This document shows positions 33,324 through 42,235 of a stretch of 64,000 nucleotides of DNA, one piece after another (position 1 is the stretch's first letter; each line of letters starts with the position of its first letter). The stretch lies in assembly GCA_023439045.1 (NCBI GenBank), contig JAEXOY010000036.1, positions 1-64,000 on the forward strand, in the 5' to 3' direction. The position numbers and the translations under genes were made by a program. The notes beneath the pieces were generated by a model, which worked only from the letters and a program-made list of their open reading frames with translations, ran no database searches and was not told where the DNA came from. The DNA comes from Bacillota bacterium. Lineage in GTDB: Bacteria > Bacillota > Clostridia > Acetivibrionales > DSM-1351.

Positions 33324-33513
33324 ATGATGGGCTCTGTTTGAGCGCTATATAATTTTACTATAAATTTTTATCAATTTCAATATGTACATAAGAAAATTTT
33401 TTAAATATAATAGTATAATAGGCATTTAAAATATAGGAAATGGTGAAATTTATTTAATAACTGACTATTGTTCAATTAATAATTATTGGTTCATGAAAAG
33501 GAAGGTTTCAACT

Positions 33514-34911
33514 ATGAATGAAAAGCTTCAACAATTTAAAGAGAGTATAAAAAACAAGAAAGTAGCTGTTCTTGGAATAGGTATTAGCAATATTCCATTG
33601 ATAAAGTATCTCTGCAATTTAGGTGTTGATGTAACTGCTTTTGATAAAAGTTCTGAAGATAAGCTGCAAGAGGCATTTGAACAACTTAAGGGTTATTCAG
33701 TCAGATATAGCCTAGGGGATAATTATCTGTCTAACCTAAAATGCTTTGATGTTATATTCAGAACACCAGGAATGAGACCTGACCTACCGGAACTTGTAGA
33801 GGAGGTAAAGCGAGGAGCTGAACTTACGTCCGAAATGGAAGAATTTATGAAGTTGTGTCCTGCAACGGTGTTTGCTGTCACCGGAAGTGATGGGAAAACT
33901 ACAACTACTACACTAATATATAAAATACTTACTGAAGAAGGTTATAATTGTTGGTTGGGGGGAAATATTGGAACACCACTGCTTAGCAGAATTGACGAGG
34001 TAAAACCTGAGGATAAGGTTGTATTGGAATTGAGCAGCTTTCAGCTTATGACAATTAAAACAAGCCCACAGGTGGCTGTTATAACAAATGTTTCGCCAAA
34101 TCATTTAGATGTTCATAAGTCAATGGAAGAGTACGTAACTGCCAAAAAGAACATTTTCCTCTTCCAAAAGCCTACTGATAAGCTTATACTAAACAATGAT
34201 AATGATATAACCAAAAGCTTTCAAAGTGAGGCTAAAGGAAAATGTACAATGTTCGCACGAATCAGCAATATTCCATCGGGTGTAATGCTAAAGGACGGGT
34301 TTATAGTTGTAAAGAGAAATAATGAAGAAATAAAGGTTGTTGAAGCTGAAAGTATTAAGATACCTGGAAATCACAACATTGAGAATTATATGGCTGCAAC
34401 TGCTGCAACAATTGATTATGTTAAGCCTCAGACTATTAGAAAAATTGCTACTACTTTCAATGGAGTAGAACATAGAATTGAGCTTATAAGAGAGCTGCGT
34501 GGAGTAAAATATTACAATAGTTCAATTGATAGCAGTCCTTCTAGAACTATAGCTGCTCTAGGTACCTTCAAGGAAAAGGTAATCCTAATAGCAGGGGGGA
34601 AAGATAAAGGAATACCTTATGACTCAATAGGCCCTGCTATTGCTGAAAAGGTTAAATTGCTCATTCTAATTGGTGCTACAGCTTCGAGAATTGAAGAAGC
34701 ATATATTAACTATATTGAACAAACAGACAGGGATGATGAGATAAAGATTATTCACTGTGACACCTATGAGCAAGTTGTTCAGGAGGCAAGCAAGAATGCC
34801 ATTGCAGGTGACTGTGTCATATTGTCTCCAGCAAGCACCAGCTTCGATATGTTCAAAAACTTTGAGCACAGAGGTAACGTATTTAAAGAGTTAGTAAATA
34901 AGTTGCAGTAG
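33514..34911 (+). CDS. murD: UDP-N-acetylmuramoyl-L-alanine--D-glutamate ligase
   Basis: The ATG at 33514, behind AAAAGGAAGG, gives 465 residues; an in-frame ATG at 33493 precedes that site. It adds D-Glu to UDP-MurNAc-L-Ala in peptidoglycan precursor synthesis in the cytoplasm. The N-terminal domain shows VLGIGISNIPLIKYL, the ATP loop is AVTGSDGKTTTTTLIYKIL (about residue 123), and the Mur signature ITNVSPNHLDVH and later GGKDKGIPYDSIG are present. It stands alone here rather than in a dcw cluster. Confidence 0.94.
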   Translation: MNEKLQQFKESIKNKKVAVLGIGISNIPLIKYLCNLGVDVTAFDKSSEDKLQEAFEQLKGYSVRYSLGDNYLSNLKCFDVIFRTPGMRPDLPELVEEVKRGAELTSEMEEFMKLCPATVFAVTGSDGKTTTTTLIYKILTEEGYNCWLGGNIGTPLLSRIDEVKPEDKVVLELSSFQLMTIKTSPQVAVITNVSPNHLDVHKSMEEYVTAKKNIFLFQKPTDKLILNNDNDITKSFQSEAKGKCTMFARISNIPSGVMLKDGFIVVKRNNEEIKVVEAESIKIPGNHNIENYMAATAATIDYVKPQTIRKIATTFNGVEHRIELIRELRGVKYYNSSIDSSPSRTIAALGTFKEKVILIAGGKDKGIPYDSIGPAIAEKVKLLILIGATASRIEEAYINYIEQTDRDDEIKIIHCDTYEQVVQEASKNAIAGDCVILSPASTSFDMFKNFEHRGNVFKELVNKLQ

Positions 34912-34961
34912 AAATATAATCGGAAAATATATACAACCGAGCAAATAACAACAGTAAAAAA

Positions 34962-35023
34962 AATAATTTATAGGCATATATAAAACAACAAATAAAGAAT
35001 AATTTATAGGCATATATAAAACA
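34962..35023. repeat. Two exact 26-bp direct repeats, period 36
   Basis: The 26-base unit beginning AATAATTTATAGGCATATAT occurs exactly at 34962-34987 and 34998-35023, with a decayed CATATATAAA copy near 35037. It lies between murD and the convergent DNA-repair pair. Confidence 0.85.
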
Positions 35024-35096
35024 TTAAAAAAAACAACATATATAAAGCAACAGCAAAAGAAAAGACGGCATAAATAATCTCAGTATCTAGTATTTA

Positions 35097-35135
35097 ACAC
35101 CCAGTAATGCTTAAAAGTGAGCATTAACTGGGTGT
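35097..35135. terminator. Bidirectional hairpin between convergent genes
   Basis: A long stem pairs ACACCCAGT and AATGCT with AGCATT and ACTGGGTGT, with a one-base bulge. It separates murD from the minus-strand repair gene, whose stop is 4 bases away. A clear T tract is missing on either side. Confidence 0.6.
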
Positions 35136-35138
35136 CTG

Positions 35139-35873
35139 CTACTTTTTCTCCACCATATGCTTCCAATACCTTTTGGGCATCATCTGCTTTTGCAGTTTAG
35201 GATTAACTCTGCTCTTAATAGCAATATGCTTGTAGTAGTTTTTCCATAGCTCCTGAAACTCCATCTCATCATTGTGAAGAGAGGGTACACCTGATAAGTC
35301 CAAATAGGTAATTATAAGTCTTTTAGTGTTGTACATAGCCGCCAGATTTCTTTTTATATCATGTATGATAAAGTTCTGGTCCTGAAAACGCCTTTGAAAG
35401 TGAGGGGCAATATAAGTAATAATATTATGGTCGGGCTCTAGCTTTGCATAATAAATATTGCCTTCAATAAGTTCAAAGCGCAGTAGCCCAAGCATACGAT
35501 GACATTCCATGTTCACCTTTCTAGCTGGTACGATTACACTAAGTGCTGTGCTGTCACCCAGCATAGAATCAATCTTGCCGCCAACCTTGAAGCCAAGCTT
35601 AATATAGTTGAGAATAAAGCCCTCACGCCCTGCAATATCAGAGAAAAAACATTTTTGGATTGTGTCCAAACTATCAGAGGATATCTTTGTAAGTATGGCA
35701 TTTTCAACTTTTTTTGCTTTAGCAGTATCGGTCGCTATATTTTGCACTTCATCAAAAAGTGAAGGCTGGTGTTCAAGTATAGATTCAATTCCCAAGGCTG
35801 TTTTGCCATCATAGTAATAATGGTGTACCGCAGTAAGAAATCCATCCCAGGTACCATCATAAATGTATATCAC
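35139..35873 (-). CDS. TIGR03915-type putative DNA repair protein
   Basis: A 244-residue protein starting at GTG. It begins MIYIYDGTWDGFLTAVHHYY, the signature start of the TIGR03915 family that is paired with a radical-SAM protein. The C-terminus has Lys/Arg/Trp-rich LQKQMMPKRYWKHMVE. Its first 17 bases overlap the end of the radical-SAM gene, so the two are translated together. Family members are predicted, not proven, to act in DNA repair with their partner, somewhat like uracil-DNA-glycosylase-related proteins. Confidence 0.85.
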   Translation of the reverse strand: MIYIYDGTWDGFLTAVHHYYYDGKTALGIESILEHQPSLFDEVQNIATDTAKAKKVENAILTKISSDSLDTIQKCFFSDIAGREGFILNYIKLGFKVGGKIDSMLGDSTALSVIVPARKVNMECHRMLGLLRFELIEGNIYYAKLEPDHNIITYIAPHFQRRFQDQNFIIHDIKRNLAAMYNTKRLIITYLDLSGVPSLHNDEMEFQELWKNYYKHIAIKSRVNPKLQKQMMPKRYWKHMVEKK

Positions 35874-37332
35874 TTATAAGCAGCCTCCCATCTTGAGGTT
35901 GATTGTAGTATGTGAGCCATTCTGTGTTGTTGCTAGGCTGACCAAATAAAACTTGATTTTGTGATGGATCATTCAAAATATTCGCACCATCATTTGCTGA
36001 GAATAATTGCTGTGACGGCAATAAGAGTTCTGTACTTTGATTGTCTGGAAGAATGAGATAATTTGAAGTTTCCTCTTGTGCCATTGGGAATAAGGACAAC
36101 TGACCTTCTACAAACTTTTTGCTCTTTGGTATCAGCTTAGCTGATATAAGGGCATTCTTCACTACATTATCATTTTCACTATAAGAATCATAAGTTTTTC
36201 CCATACAGGTTAAAAAATGCCCAGCACGCTTTAACACAATGCCCATCTTTTTGAGGTGGTCAAAATTAAGCCTTCCAACACGTCTAGCTTCAATAATTCT
36301 CCTAGCTGATTGAATACCAATTCCCGGAACCCTAAGCAGCATCTCATAATCTGCAGCATTTACTTCGATGGGGAAAAGGTTACGATTCCTCATGGCCCAA
36401 AATGCCTTTGGATCAAGCATAGGATCAAAGTTGGGATGTGTTTTGTCCAGTAATTCATCCGCTTCAAAACCATAAAAACGCAATAGCCAGTCTGCCTGAT
36501 AAAGCCTGTGCTCTCTCAATAAAGGGGGTTTAATAAGTGCAGGTAGCCTAGGGTCAGTAACGGTAGGCACAAAAGCGGAATAATACACTCTTTTAAGAGA
36601 AAAGCTGTTGTAAAGTGCCTCTGATAGCTTCAAAATACTCAAGTCCCTATCAGGCGTTGCTCCTACGATAAGCTGAGTACTCTGCCCAGCAGGTACATAA
36701 GCTCTGCTTTTCTTGAAGGTTTTTCGCTCTTCCTTGGATTCAACAATCTTTTGACCAATATGCTTCATTGGCTTTAACAATGCTTTTGCCGGCTTTTGTG
36801 GAGCTAGAACCTCAAGCCCTCTATCTGATGGCAACTCAATATTTATACTCATTCTATCTACATATAACCCAGCTTCATCTATAACCTTCTGATCTGCACC
36901 TGGAATTGCCTTTATATGAATATATCCATAAAATTTCTCTACCACTCTGAGACGCTTTACAATGGCTAGCATTAGCTCCATAGTATGGGTCGGATTCTTT
37001 AGCACGGCAGAACTCAAGAAGAGTCCTTCGATATAGTTTCTCCTATAAAAGTTCATTGTAAGCTGTACTACTTCCTCAGCAGTAAAACTAGCTCGAGGTA
37101 CATCGTTAGATGCTCTGTTGACACAATATACGCAGTCATAAATACATTCATTTGAAAGCAATATTTTTAATAAAGACACACACCTGCCATCGTCTGACCA
37201 AGTGTGACATATACCGGCTGCATGGCTGTTGCCTACACCTTTTTCATTCTTTCTAGATCCTCCGCTAGAAGAACAAGATACATCATATTTTGCTGCGTCA
37301 GCAAGTACTCCAAGTTTCTCATATAAATCCAT
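35857..37332 (-). CDS. Putative DNA modification/repair radical SAM protein (TIGR03916)
   Basis: A 491-residue radical SAM enzyme. The cluster motif is C63-IYD-C67-VY-C70, preceded by conserved Cys/Gly-rich segments (SCSSSGG and ICHTW). A helix-hairpin-helix DNA-binding motif LLRVPGIGIQSARRIIEAR lies at about residues 328-346. The last ~90 residues are Gln/Asn-rich and probably a flexible tail. It is coupled to the TIGR03915 partner by a 17-base overlap. A role in DNA damage repair is the family prediction; spore photoproduct lyase is a different radical SAM family. Confidence 0.88.
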   Translation of the reverse strand: MDLYEKLGVLADAAKYDVSCSSSGGSRKNEKGVGNSHAAGICHTWSDDGRCVSLLKILLSNECIYDCVYCVNRASNDVPRASFTAEEVVQLTMNFYRRNYIEGLFLSSAVLKNPTHTMELMLAIVKRLRVVEKFYGYIHIKAIPGADQKVIDEAGLYVDRMSINIELPSDRGLEVLAPQKPAKALLKPMKHIGQKIVESKEERKTFKKSRAYVPAGQSTQLIVGATPDRDLSILKLSEALYNSFSLKRVYYSAFVPTVTDPRLPALIKPPLLREHRLYQADWLLRFYGFEADELLDKTHPNFDPMLDPKAFWAMRNRNLFPIEVNAADYEMLLRVPGIGIQSARRIIEARRVGRLNFDHLKKMGIVLKRAGHFLTCMGKTYDSYSENDNVVKNALISAKLIPKSKKFVEGQLSLFPMAQEETSNYLILPDNQSTELLLPSQQLFSANDGANILNDPSQNQVLFGQPSNNTEWLTYYNQPQDGRLLISDIHL

Positions 37333-37350
37333 ACTTTCAATCCCTCTGTA

Positions 37351-37430
37351 AGTTAGTTATGTTTGATTTTATTAGTTAGTTTGGTTCTGCTAGTTAGTTT
37401 GGTTCTGCTAGTTAGTTTGATTCTGTTAGT
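37351..37430. repeat. 18-bp intergenic minisatellite
   Basis: Exact units TAGTTAGTTTGGTTCTGC lie at 37373 and 37391, a variant at 37409, and diverged units on both sides. It directly precedes (upstream on the minus strand) the radical-SAM gene, within a 505-base gap (37333-37837) that holds no gene. Confidence 0.88.
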
Positions 37431-37582
37431 TAACTATCTTGATTTCGTCAGTCAGGTTTTCTTTTATAATGCATATCTATATTATAATATATTTACTTAT
37501 AAAATACAAACATATGTTCGTTATATTTGTAAGAAATTTCAAACCGAATTACAAGTACAATCGAAGCCTCAATGAGATAAGG

Positions 37583-37662
37583 TTGCTAGTATTGAATTAA
37601 GCTAGCTAGTATTAAATTACGCTTGCTAGTGTTGTATTAAGCTAGTTAGTATTTAAATACGT
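37583..37662. repeat. 20-bp intergenic minisatellite, 4 copies
   Basis: Four 20-base units of the form TTGCTAGTATTGAATTAAGC or TAGCTAGTATTAAATTACGC run without interruption. The sequence is unrelated to the 18-bp array 150 bases away. A further loose copy lies near 37694. Confidence 0.85.
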
Positions 37663-37837
37663 GTCGGTACAAAAATACGCTTGAATATTGTGTTAGTATT
37701 GAATTTCGCCAAATGTAAATACCTCTAAATGGTATCATTTAGACAATACAACGATTGATATTTATTACACAAAGTTATATAATACTTCCATATGTGGATT
37801 CTTTAATATATGGATTCTTTAATTTGGAGGGATTATT

Positions 37838-38107
37838 GTGAGAGCAGTTATAACTGTTATTGGAAAAGATAGAGTAGGAATAATCGCTGGAGTAAGCAAT
37901 ATTTTAGCGGATTGCAATGTAAATATATTGGACATTACACAAACAATTATGCAAGATGTGTTTACCATGATAACATTAGTTGATATCAAGGGTTGCAACA
38001 TCCCTTTTGGAAAGCTTTCAGAAAAATTAGAGAATAAGGGTGTTGAGCTTGGTTTGAAAATTCAGATACAGCACGAGGATATATTTAATTCAATGCATAG
38101 AATATGA
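37838..38107 (+). CDS. ACT domain protein (UPF0237)
   Basis: An 89-residue protein starting at GTG behind GGAGGGA. It is a single ACT domain: VITVIGKDRVGIIAGVSNILADCNVNILDITQTIMQ. It occurs next to UPF0210/DUF711 proteins in many anaerobes, as here, 12 bases downstream. ACT domains bind amino acids and regulate enzymes, so it is likely a regulatory partner. The ligand is unknown. Confidence 0.92.
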   Translation: MRAVITVIGKDRVGIIAGVSNILADCNVNILDITQTIMQDVFTMITLVDIKGCNIPFGKLSEKLENKGVELGLKIQIQHEDIFNSMHRI

Positions 38108-38119
38108 GGTGAATAACGG

Positions 38120-39478
38120 ATGTTGGGTCCTTTTGAGATACTAGAAACAATTAATATGATTCAGAATGAGAATCTTGATATAAGAACCATTACTATGGGA
38201 ATTTCTTTGAGAGATTGCTGCCATTCAGATATTGATATTGCATGCAATAAGGTATATGACAAGATTACAAAATATGCACAGAAGCTTGTAGTAACAGGAG
38301 AAAATATTGAGAAGGAATATGGTATTCCAATCATCAACAAGAGAATTTCAGTTACTCCTATAGCTTTGATTGCTGAAAGCTGTGATAGTGCTGATTACGT
38401 CAAGTTTGCAAGGGCTTTGGATAAAGCTGCTGCTACAGTGGGAGTAAATTTCATCGGTGGATATTCTGCACTGGTTCATAAAGGCTATACAAATGGTGAT
38501 AGAAAGCTAATTGCATCAATTCCTGAAGCACTAAGCACTACTAACCTTGTTTGTTCTTCTGTTAATGTTGCTACAACCAAGGCGGGAATTAACATGGACG
38601 CTGTTGCACAAATGGGCAAAATTATTAAAAGCTGCGCTGACCTTACTGCTGATAGAGGAGCAATTGCATGTGCCAAACTTGTAGTTTTTGCAAATGCAGC
38701 TGAAGACAATCCATTCATGGCAGGAGCCTTCCATGGTGTAGGTGAGCCTGAATGCGTTATAAATGTTGGCGTTAGTGGACCGGGTGTTGTTAAAAAAGCG
38801 CTTGAAAAGATAAAGGGAGAAGACTTCTCAAAGGTTGCAGATACAATCAAAAAGACAGCCTTCAAGATCACCAGAATGGGTCAGCTTGTTGCACAGGAGG
38901 CCTCAAAGCGATTGAATGTTCCTTTTGGAATAGTTGATTTATCATTGGCACCAACCCCAGCAATTGGAGACAGTGTTGCATATATTTTAGAGGAAATGGG
39001 TCTTGAAAAATGCGGTGCTCATGGAACTACCGCCGCCCTTGCACTTCTCAACGATGCAGTCAAGAAGGGCGGAGTAATGGCATCCTCGCATGTAGGAGGC
39101 CTTAGTGGTGCGTTTATTCCGGTTAGCGAGGATGCTGGTATGATTGATGCAGCCGAAGTAGGTGCATTGTCACTTGAAAAGCTAGAAGCAATGACCTGTG
39201 TGTGCTCTGTCGGACTTGATATGATAGTTGTACCAGGAGATACCTCAGCAGATACTATTTCTGCAATTATAGCGGATGAAGCTGCTATTGGTGTTGTGAA
39301 CACAAAGACTACTGCGGTTAGAATTATCCCTGCTCCAGGCAAGACAATAGGGGATAGGGTAGAATTTGGTGGATTGCTTGGTTCTGGTCCTGTTATGAAG
39401 GTAAATCCTTTTGGCAGCTCAGAATTTATAAAGCGAGGTGGCAGAATTCCTGCACCGCTGCATAGTTTGAGAAATTAA
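38120..39478 (+). CDS. PFL family protein (UPF0210/DUF711)
   Basis: A 452-residue protein with ATG after GAGGTGA. It belongs to the DUF711/UPF0210 family, structurally a glycyl-radical (pyruvate formate-lyase)-like barrel lacking an evident radical loop. Conserved segments include IRTITMGISLRDC, NKRISVTPIALIAE, AFHGVGEPECVINVGVSGPG and PTPAIGDSVAYILEEMG. It is coupled to the ACT domain gene. The reaction is not known. Confidence 0.92.
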   Translation: MLGPFEILETINMIQNENLDIRTITMGISLRDCCHSDIDIACNKVYDKITKYAQKLVVTGENIEKEYGIPIINKRISVTPIALIAESCDSADYVKFARALDKAAATVGVNFIGGYSALVHKGYTNGDRKLIASIPEALSTTNLVCSSVNVATTKAGINMDAVAQMGKIIKSCADLTADRGAIACAKLVVFANAAEDNPFMAGAFHGVGEPECVINVGVSGPGVVKKALEKIKGEDFSKVADTIKKTAFKITRMGQLVAQEASKRLNVPFGIVDLSLAPTPAIGDSVAYILEEMGLEKCGAHGTTAALALLNDAVKKGGVMASSHVGGLSGAFIPVSEDAGMIDAAEVGALSLEKLEAMTCVCSVGLDMIVVPGDTSADTISAIIADEAAIGVVNTKTTAVRIIPAPGKTIGDRVEFGGLLGSGPVMKVNPFGSSEFIKRGGRIPAPLHSLRN

Positions 39479-39507
39479 ACAAATCTAATGTAGGGGGAGT
39501 TGGATAT

Positions 39508-40311
39508 ATGGCGATTATAAGGCTCGGCTTGTGTCAAATGTCAGTTACCGATGAGAAGTCCATAAACATAGCTAATGCCATTAGGCATCTTAGCTATTGT
39601 CAGAGTAAGGGTGCTGACATTGCGGTTCTCCCCGAAATGTTTAATTGTCCATATGATATATCAAAATTCTCCATTTATGCCGAAGGTATAGAAAATGGGG
39701 AGACTGTAAAAGCAATATCAGAGACTGCAAAGAGTCTCGGTATGTATATTGTAGCCGGTTCAATACCTGAAGCTGAGAATGGTAAGCTCTACAATACATC
39801 TCTTGTGTTCGACAAACAAGGCTGTATAATAGCAAAGCACAGAAAGATTCATCTATTTGATATAAACATACCTGGCAGCATTGTTTTCAGAGAATCCGAA
39901 GAACTTTCAGCAGGTAAAGATATCACAGTAGTTGACACCGAGTTTGGGAAAATAGGTGTTGCCATATGCTTTGATATGAGATTTCCCGAAATTTACACGC
40001 AAATGTGCCAGCGAGGTGCAGTATGCATATTTACCCCCGGAGCTTTTAACATGACGACCGGGCCTGCTCATTGGGAATTGCTGGTACGGGCAAGAGCATT
40101 GGATAATATGCTCTTTCATGCCGCTGTTTCACCTGCTAGAAATGAAAATTCAAATTATATTGCCTATGGTCATTCTATGGCTTGTAATCCTTGGGGGCAA
40201 GTTTTAGCACAGTGTTCAGACAAAGAGGACACTATTGTAGTAGATATTAATACTGATGAGATTACTTCATCAAGAGAAAGGCTTCCGGTTGTATCTGTCA
40301 CACAAGATTGA
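39508..40311 (+). CDS. Carbon-nitrogen hydrolase (omega-amidase/Nit2-like)
   Basis: A 267-residue nitrilase-superfamily enzyme with ATG behind GGGGGAG. The catalytic triad is Glu43 (VLPEMFNCPYD), Lys113 (KHRKIHLFDI) and Cys154 (VAICFDMRFPEIY). The pattern is closest to omega-amidases, which hydrolyse alpha-ketoglutaramate and ketosuccinamate. Substrate assignment is an inference from motif similarity. It follows the ACT/UPF0210 pair by 29 bases and may be in the same operon. Confidence 0.9.
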   Translation: MAIIRLGLCQMSVTDEKSINIANAIRHLSYCQSKGADIAVLPEMFNCPYDISKFSIYAEGIENGETVKAISETAKSLGMYIVAGSIPEAENGKLYNTSLVFDKQGCIIAKHRKIHLFDINIPGSIVFRESEELSAGKDITVVDTEFGKIGVAICFDMRFPEIYTQMCQRGAVCIFTPGAFNMTTGPAHWELLVRARALDNMLFHAAVSPARNENSNYIAYGHSMACNPWGQVLAQCSDKEDTIVVDINTDEITSSRERLPVVSVTQD

Positions 40312-40470
40312 TATCATAAGATATCCTTATCAATTAGTTAGATCTTTTTAAGGATTAGTTAGTTATCATTAGTGTAGTTTCGTATCGTTATAAAAGTCGT
40401 TAGTTATCTTTATAAAGTTATTAGATGTATTAGTAAGTTTTTTAAAAGGTACAATGGGGAGGGAATAGTA

Positions 40471-40884
40471 TTGAAGAAGAGTCTATTATGTAATAACACC
40501 GTGAATAAGATTTTGGTTATTGCGATTCCCTTAGCTCTAGTTACAGTACTATTACTTTTTAAGGATAGTATAGTATTGTGGGCACAAGCCCTTCCAAAAT
40601 GCCCATTTCGAGAGCTTACAGGCTTATATTGCCCTGGTTGTGGAAACACAAGGAGCATTATACATCTGCTTGACGGTGATATTCTTATGTCACTAAGATA
40701 TAACATTGTACCAATAATACTCATCTTAATTTTTGCCATTCTTTATATTGAATGGACGCTTATCGCATTTAGTAAACATAAGGTTGTTCTACCGAGAAAT
40801 ACAAGCTTTTGGATCATATTTGTTAGTATTATAATGGCGTATTTATTATTAAGAAATTTCATACCAGGAATGATTATTAAGTAA
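40471..40884 (+). CDS. DUF2752 membrane protein
   Basis: A 137-residue protein starting at TTG behind GGGGAGGG. The DUF2752 signature CPFRELTGLYCPGCGNTRSI followed by LLDGDILMSLRYN is clear (about residues 46-80). Three hydrophobic segments indicate an integral membrane protein. The family function is unknown; the cysteines may be redox active or metal-binding. A terminator follows. Confidence 0.88.
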   Translation: MKKSLLCNNTVNKILVIAIPLALVTVLLLFKDSIVLWAQALPKCPFRELTGLYCPGCGNTRSIIHLLDGDILMSLRYNIVPIILILIFAILYIEWTLIAFSKHKVVLPRNTSFWIIFVSIIMAYLLLRNFIPGMIIK

Positions 40885-40937
40885 GTAAAACCTTACATTT
40901 AAAATAGCATAGGGAGTTAGACTTAAATAGAGTTAAA

Positions 40938-40977
40938 AAAGCGCTACACATTAATAATGTAGCGCTTTAATATTTTT
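40938..40977. terminator. Terminator between convergent genes
   Basis: An 11-bp stem AAAGCGCTACA/TGTAGCGCTTT with a nine-base loop is followed by AATATTTTT on the plus strand and TTTTT on the minus strand. It serves the DUF2752 gene and the convergent DUF4190 gene. Confidence 0.8.
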
Positions 40978-41043
40978 CTGTATAATCATTAATAACTATA
41001 ATGCTACACAAAATGCTATACAGAACGTTATGTATAACTCAAA

Positions 41044-41382
41044 TTATAAACTTGAATTATAGCCTTGCTTAAATGCATCTAGAAATTCAGGAGATGTAGC
41101 TATTCCTACAATAACTAGTATCCAGAATATTCCGCACAATATACCAAGACCTGAAGTAATAACGCCTGCTATTGCCATACCCTTGCCTGGCCTTTGCTGC
41201 TTGAGAGATATTATCCCTAGAATCAAACCAATGATAGCAAGAATCACTCCTATTCCATAACAACAAGCTCCTACGAGAGACAAGATACCTAATACCATGG
41301 AAGCTATCGCAAAACCAGAGCCAGAGCCGTTTTGATTTGGTTGATTTGGCATTTGCGAATTCATGTTTTGATTATAATCCAC
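41044..41382 (-). CDS. DUF4190 small membrane protein
   Basis: I choose the GTG at 41382, behind AAAGGGTGAT, giving 112 residues; GTG at 41391 is an alternative. An Asn/Gln-rich N-terminal ~25 residues lead to two Gly-rich hydrophobic segments (AIASMVLGILSLVGAC and AGVITSGLGILCGIFWILV) with GIISLKQQRPGKGMAIAG between, the DUF4190 pattern. The function is unknown. It faces the DUF2752 gene across a shared terminator. Confidence 0.85.
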   Translation of the reverse strand: MDYNQNMNSQMPNQPNQNGSGSGFAIASMVLGILSLVGACCYGIGVILAIIGLILGIISLKQQRPGKGMAIAGVITSGLGILCGIFWILVIVGIATSPEFLDAFKQGYNSSL

Positions 41383-41586
41383 TTTAATCACCCTTTACTT
41401 TAAAAATAAGTACGATAGAATTATAGCATGTTTTTACATTCTTATCAATAATTATACATAATATATTGGTAATTTTTACTTTTACTTTTTTACAATTACC
41501 ATTATTTATGATAGGGTGAAATAACCATACGATAATCTTAAGGGTGAAATTATCACAAACTAAAGACAGTGCATCATAATAAAATA

Positions 41587-41720
41587 TTTACAAAACACTT
41601 TAATTGTGCTAAACTACTATAGTATGACTAAAACCATGCACTACGTTTTGGGTTCTCCGGCCCTTTACATGGTATATGGCGTTTTTAGAATTATATTATA
41701 TTATTATGGAGGAATTACAA
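41587..41720 (+). promoter_or_regulatory. Promoter and structured leader of rpsO
   Basis: A plausible promoter has TTTACA at 41587 and TAAACT at 41610, 17 bases apart. The leader contains a hairpin at 41633-41673 closed by ACCATG/CATGGT, with an inner GGG/CCC stem. It ends in TGGAGGAA before the rpsO ATG. Many bacteria regulate rpsO by S15 binding its own leader; this hairpin is a candidate site. The remainder of the gap 41383-41586 is AT-rich with nothing identifiable. Confidence 0.45.
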
Positions 41721-41984
41721 ATGGTTAAAGATGTTAAGCAAGAAATAATTTCAAAATTCCAGCTTCATGAAGGCGACACTGGTTCACCAGAGGTTCAGAT
41801 TGCTATTCTTACTGAAAGAATCAATCACTTAAATGAACACCTTAAGACTCACAAGAAGGACCACCACTCAAGAAGAGGACTTCTCAAGATGGTTGGTGCT
41901 AGAAGAGGATTATTAAACTACCTTATGAAGAATGATATCGAGAGATACCGTGCAATTATTGAAAAGTTAGGACTCAGAAAGTAA
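41721..41984 (+). CDS. rpsO: 30S ribosomal protein S15
   Basis: The ATG at 41721, behind TGGAGGAAT, gives 87 residues, the normal S15 length; an upstream in-frame ATG at 41676 would add a non-homologous leader. The conserved core HEGDTGSPEVQIAILTERI, HLKTHKKDHHSRRGLLKMVGARRGLLNYL is complete. S15 binds 16S rRNA early in 30S assembly. pnp follows, the conserved bacterial order. Confidence 0.97.
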   Translation: MVKDVKQEIISKFQLHEGDTGSPEVQIAILTERINHLNEHLKTHKKDHHSRRGLLKMVGARRGLLNYLMKNDIERYRAIIEKLGLRK

Positions 41985-41996
41985 TTTATTTGAAAT

Positions 41997-42022
41997 AGGC
42001 AGGCTAACAGCCTGCCTGTTTT
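41997..42022 (+). terminator. Rho-independent terminator after rpsO
   Basis: A 9-bp stem AGGCAGGCT/AGCCTGCCT with a three-base AAC loop is followed by GTTTTG, 13 bases after the rpsO stop. It separates rpsO from pnp, with partial read-through likely. Confidence 0.8.
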
Positions 42023-42127
42023 GTAATTTCTGAGCAGGATAAGTTAATAAATATGTACGGTTTCATGGTAGATTACCTACATATTTTATTATAAAAATAC
42101 AATACTATGATTAGTACTAATGGTTGC

Positions 42128-42188
42128 TGGACAGTAGAACGTAGATTGTGCGCCAAAATTTTTGACGTAGAATCTACATGCTACAGTC
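42128..42188 (+). promoter_or_regulatory. Long leader hairpin before pnp
   Basis: GGAC, GTAG and GTAGATT segments (42128-42146) pair with AATCTAC, CTAC and GTCC (42170-42188), forming an interrupted stem of about 17 bp, 48 bases before the pnp start. In E. coli, RNase III cutting of such a hairpin lets PNPase repress its own mRNA. A similar role here is an inference. Confidence 0.5.
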
Positions 42189-42235
42189 CAAAAAGGTAAA
42201 ACCATGTGGTACTTACCAAACTAGGAGGACTTTTT

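Noticed and set aside
37363..37575. Leu/Val-rich 70-residue ORF
   Set aside because: It is the translation of the 18-bp minisatellite; there is no ribosome binding site and the hydrophobic pattern follows the DNA repeat.
40312..40450. Further tandem array
   Set aside because: TAGTTAT-like words recur but without a fixed period; I could not define a unit.
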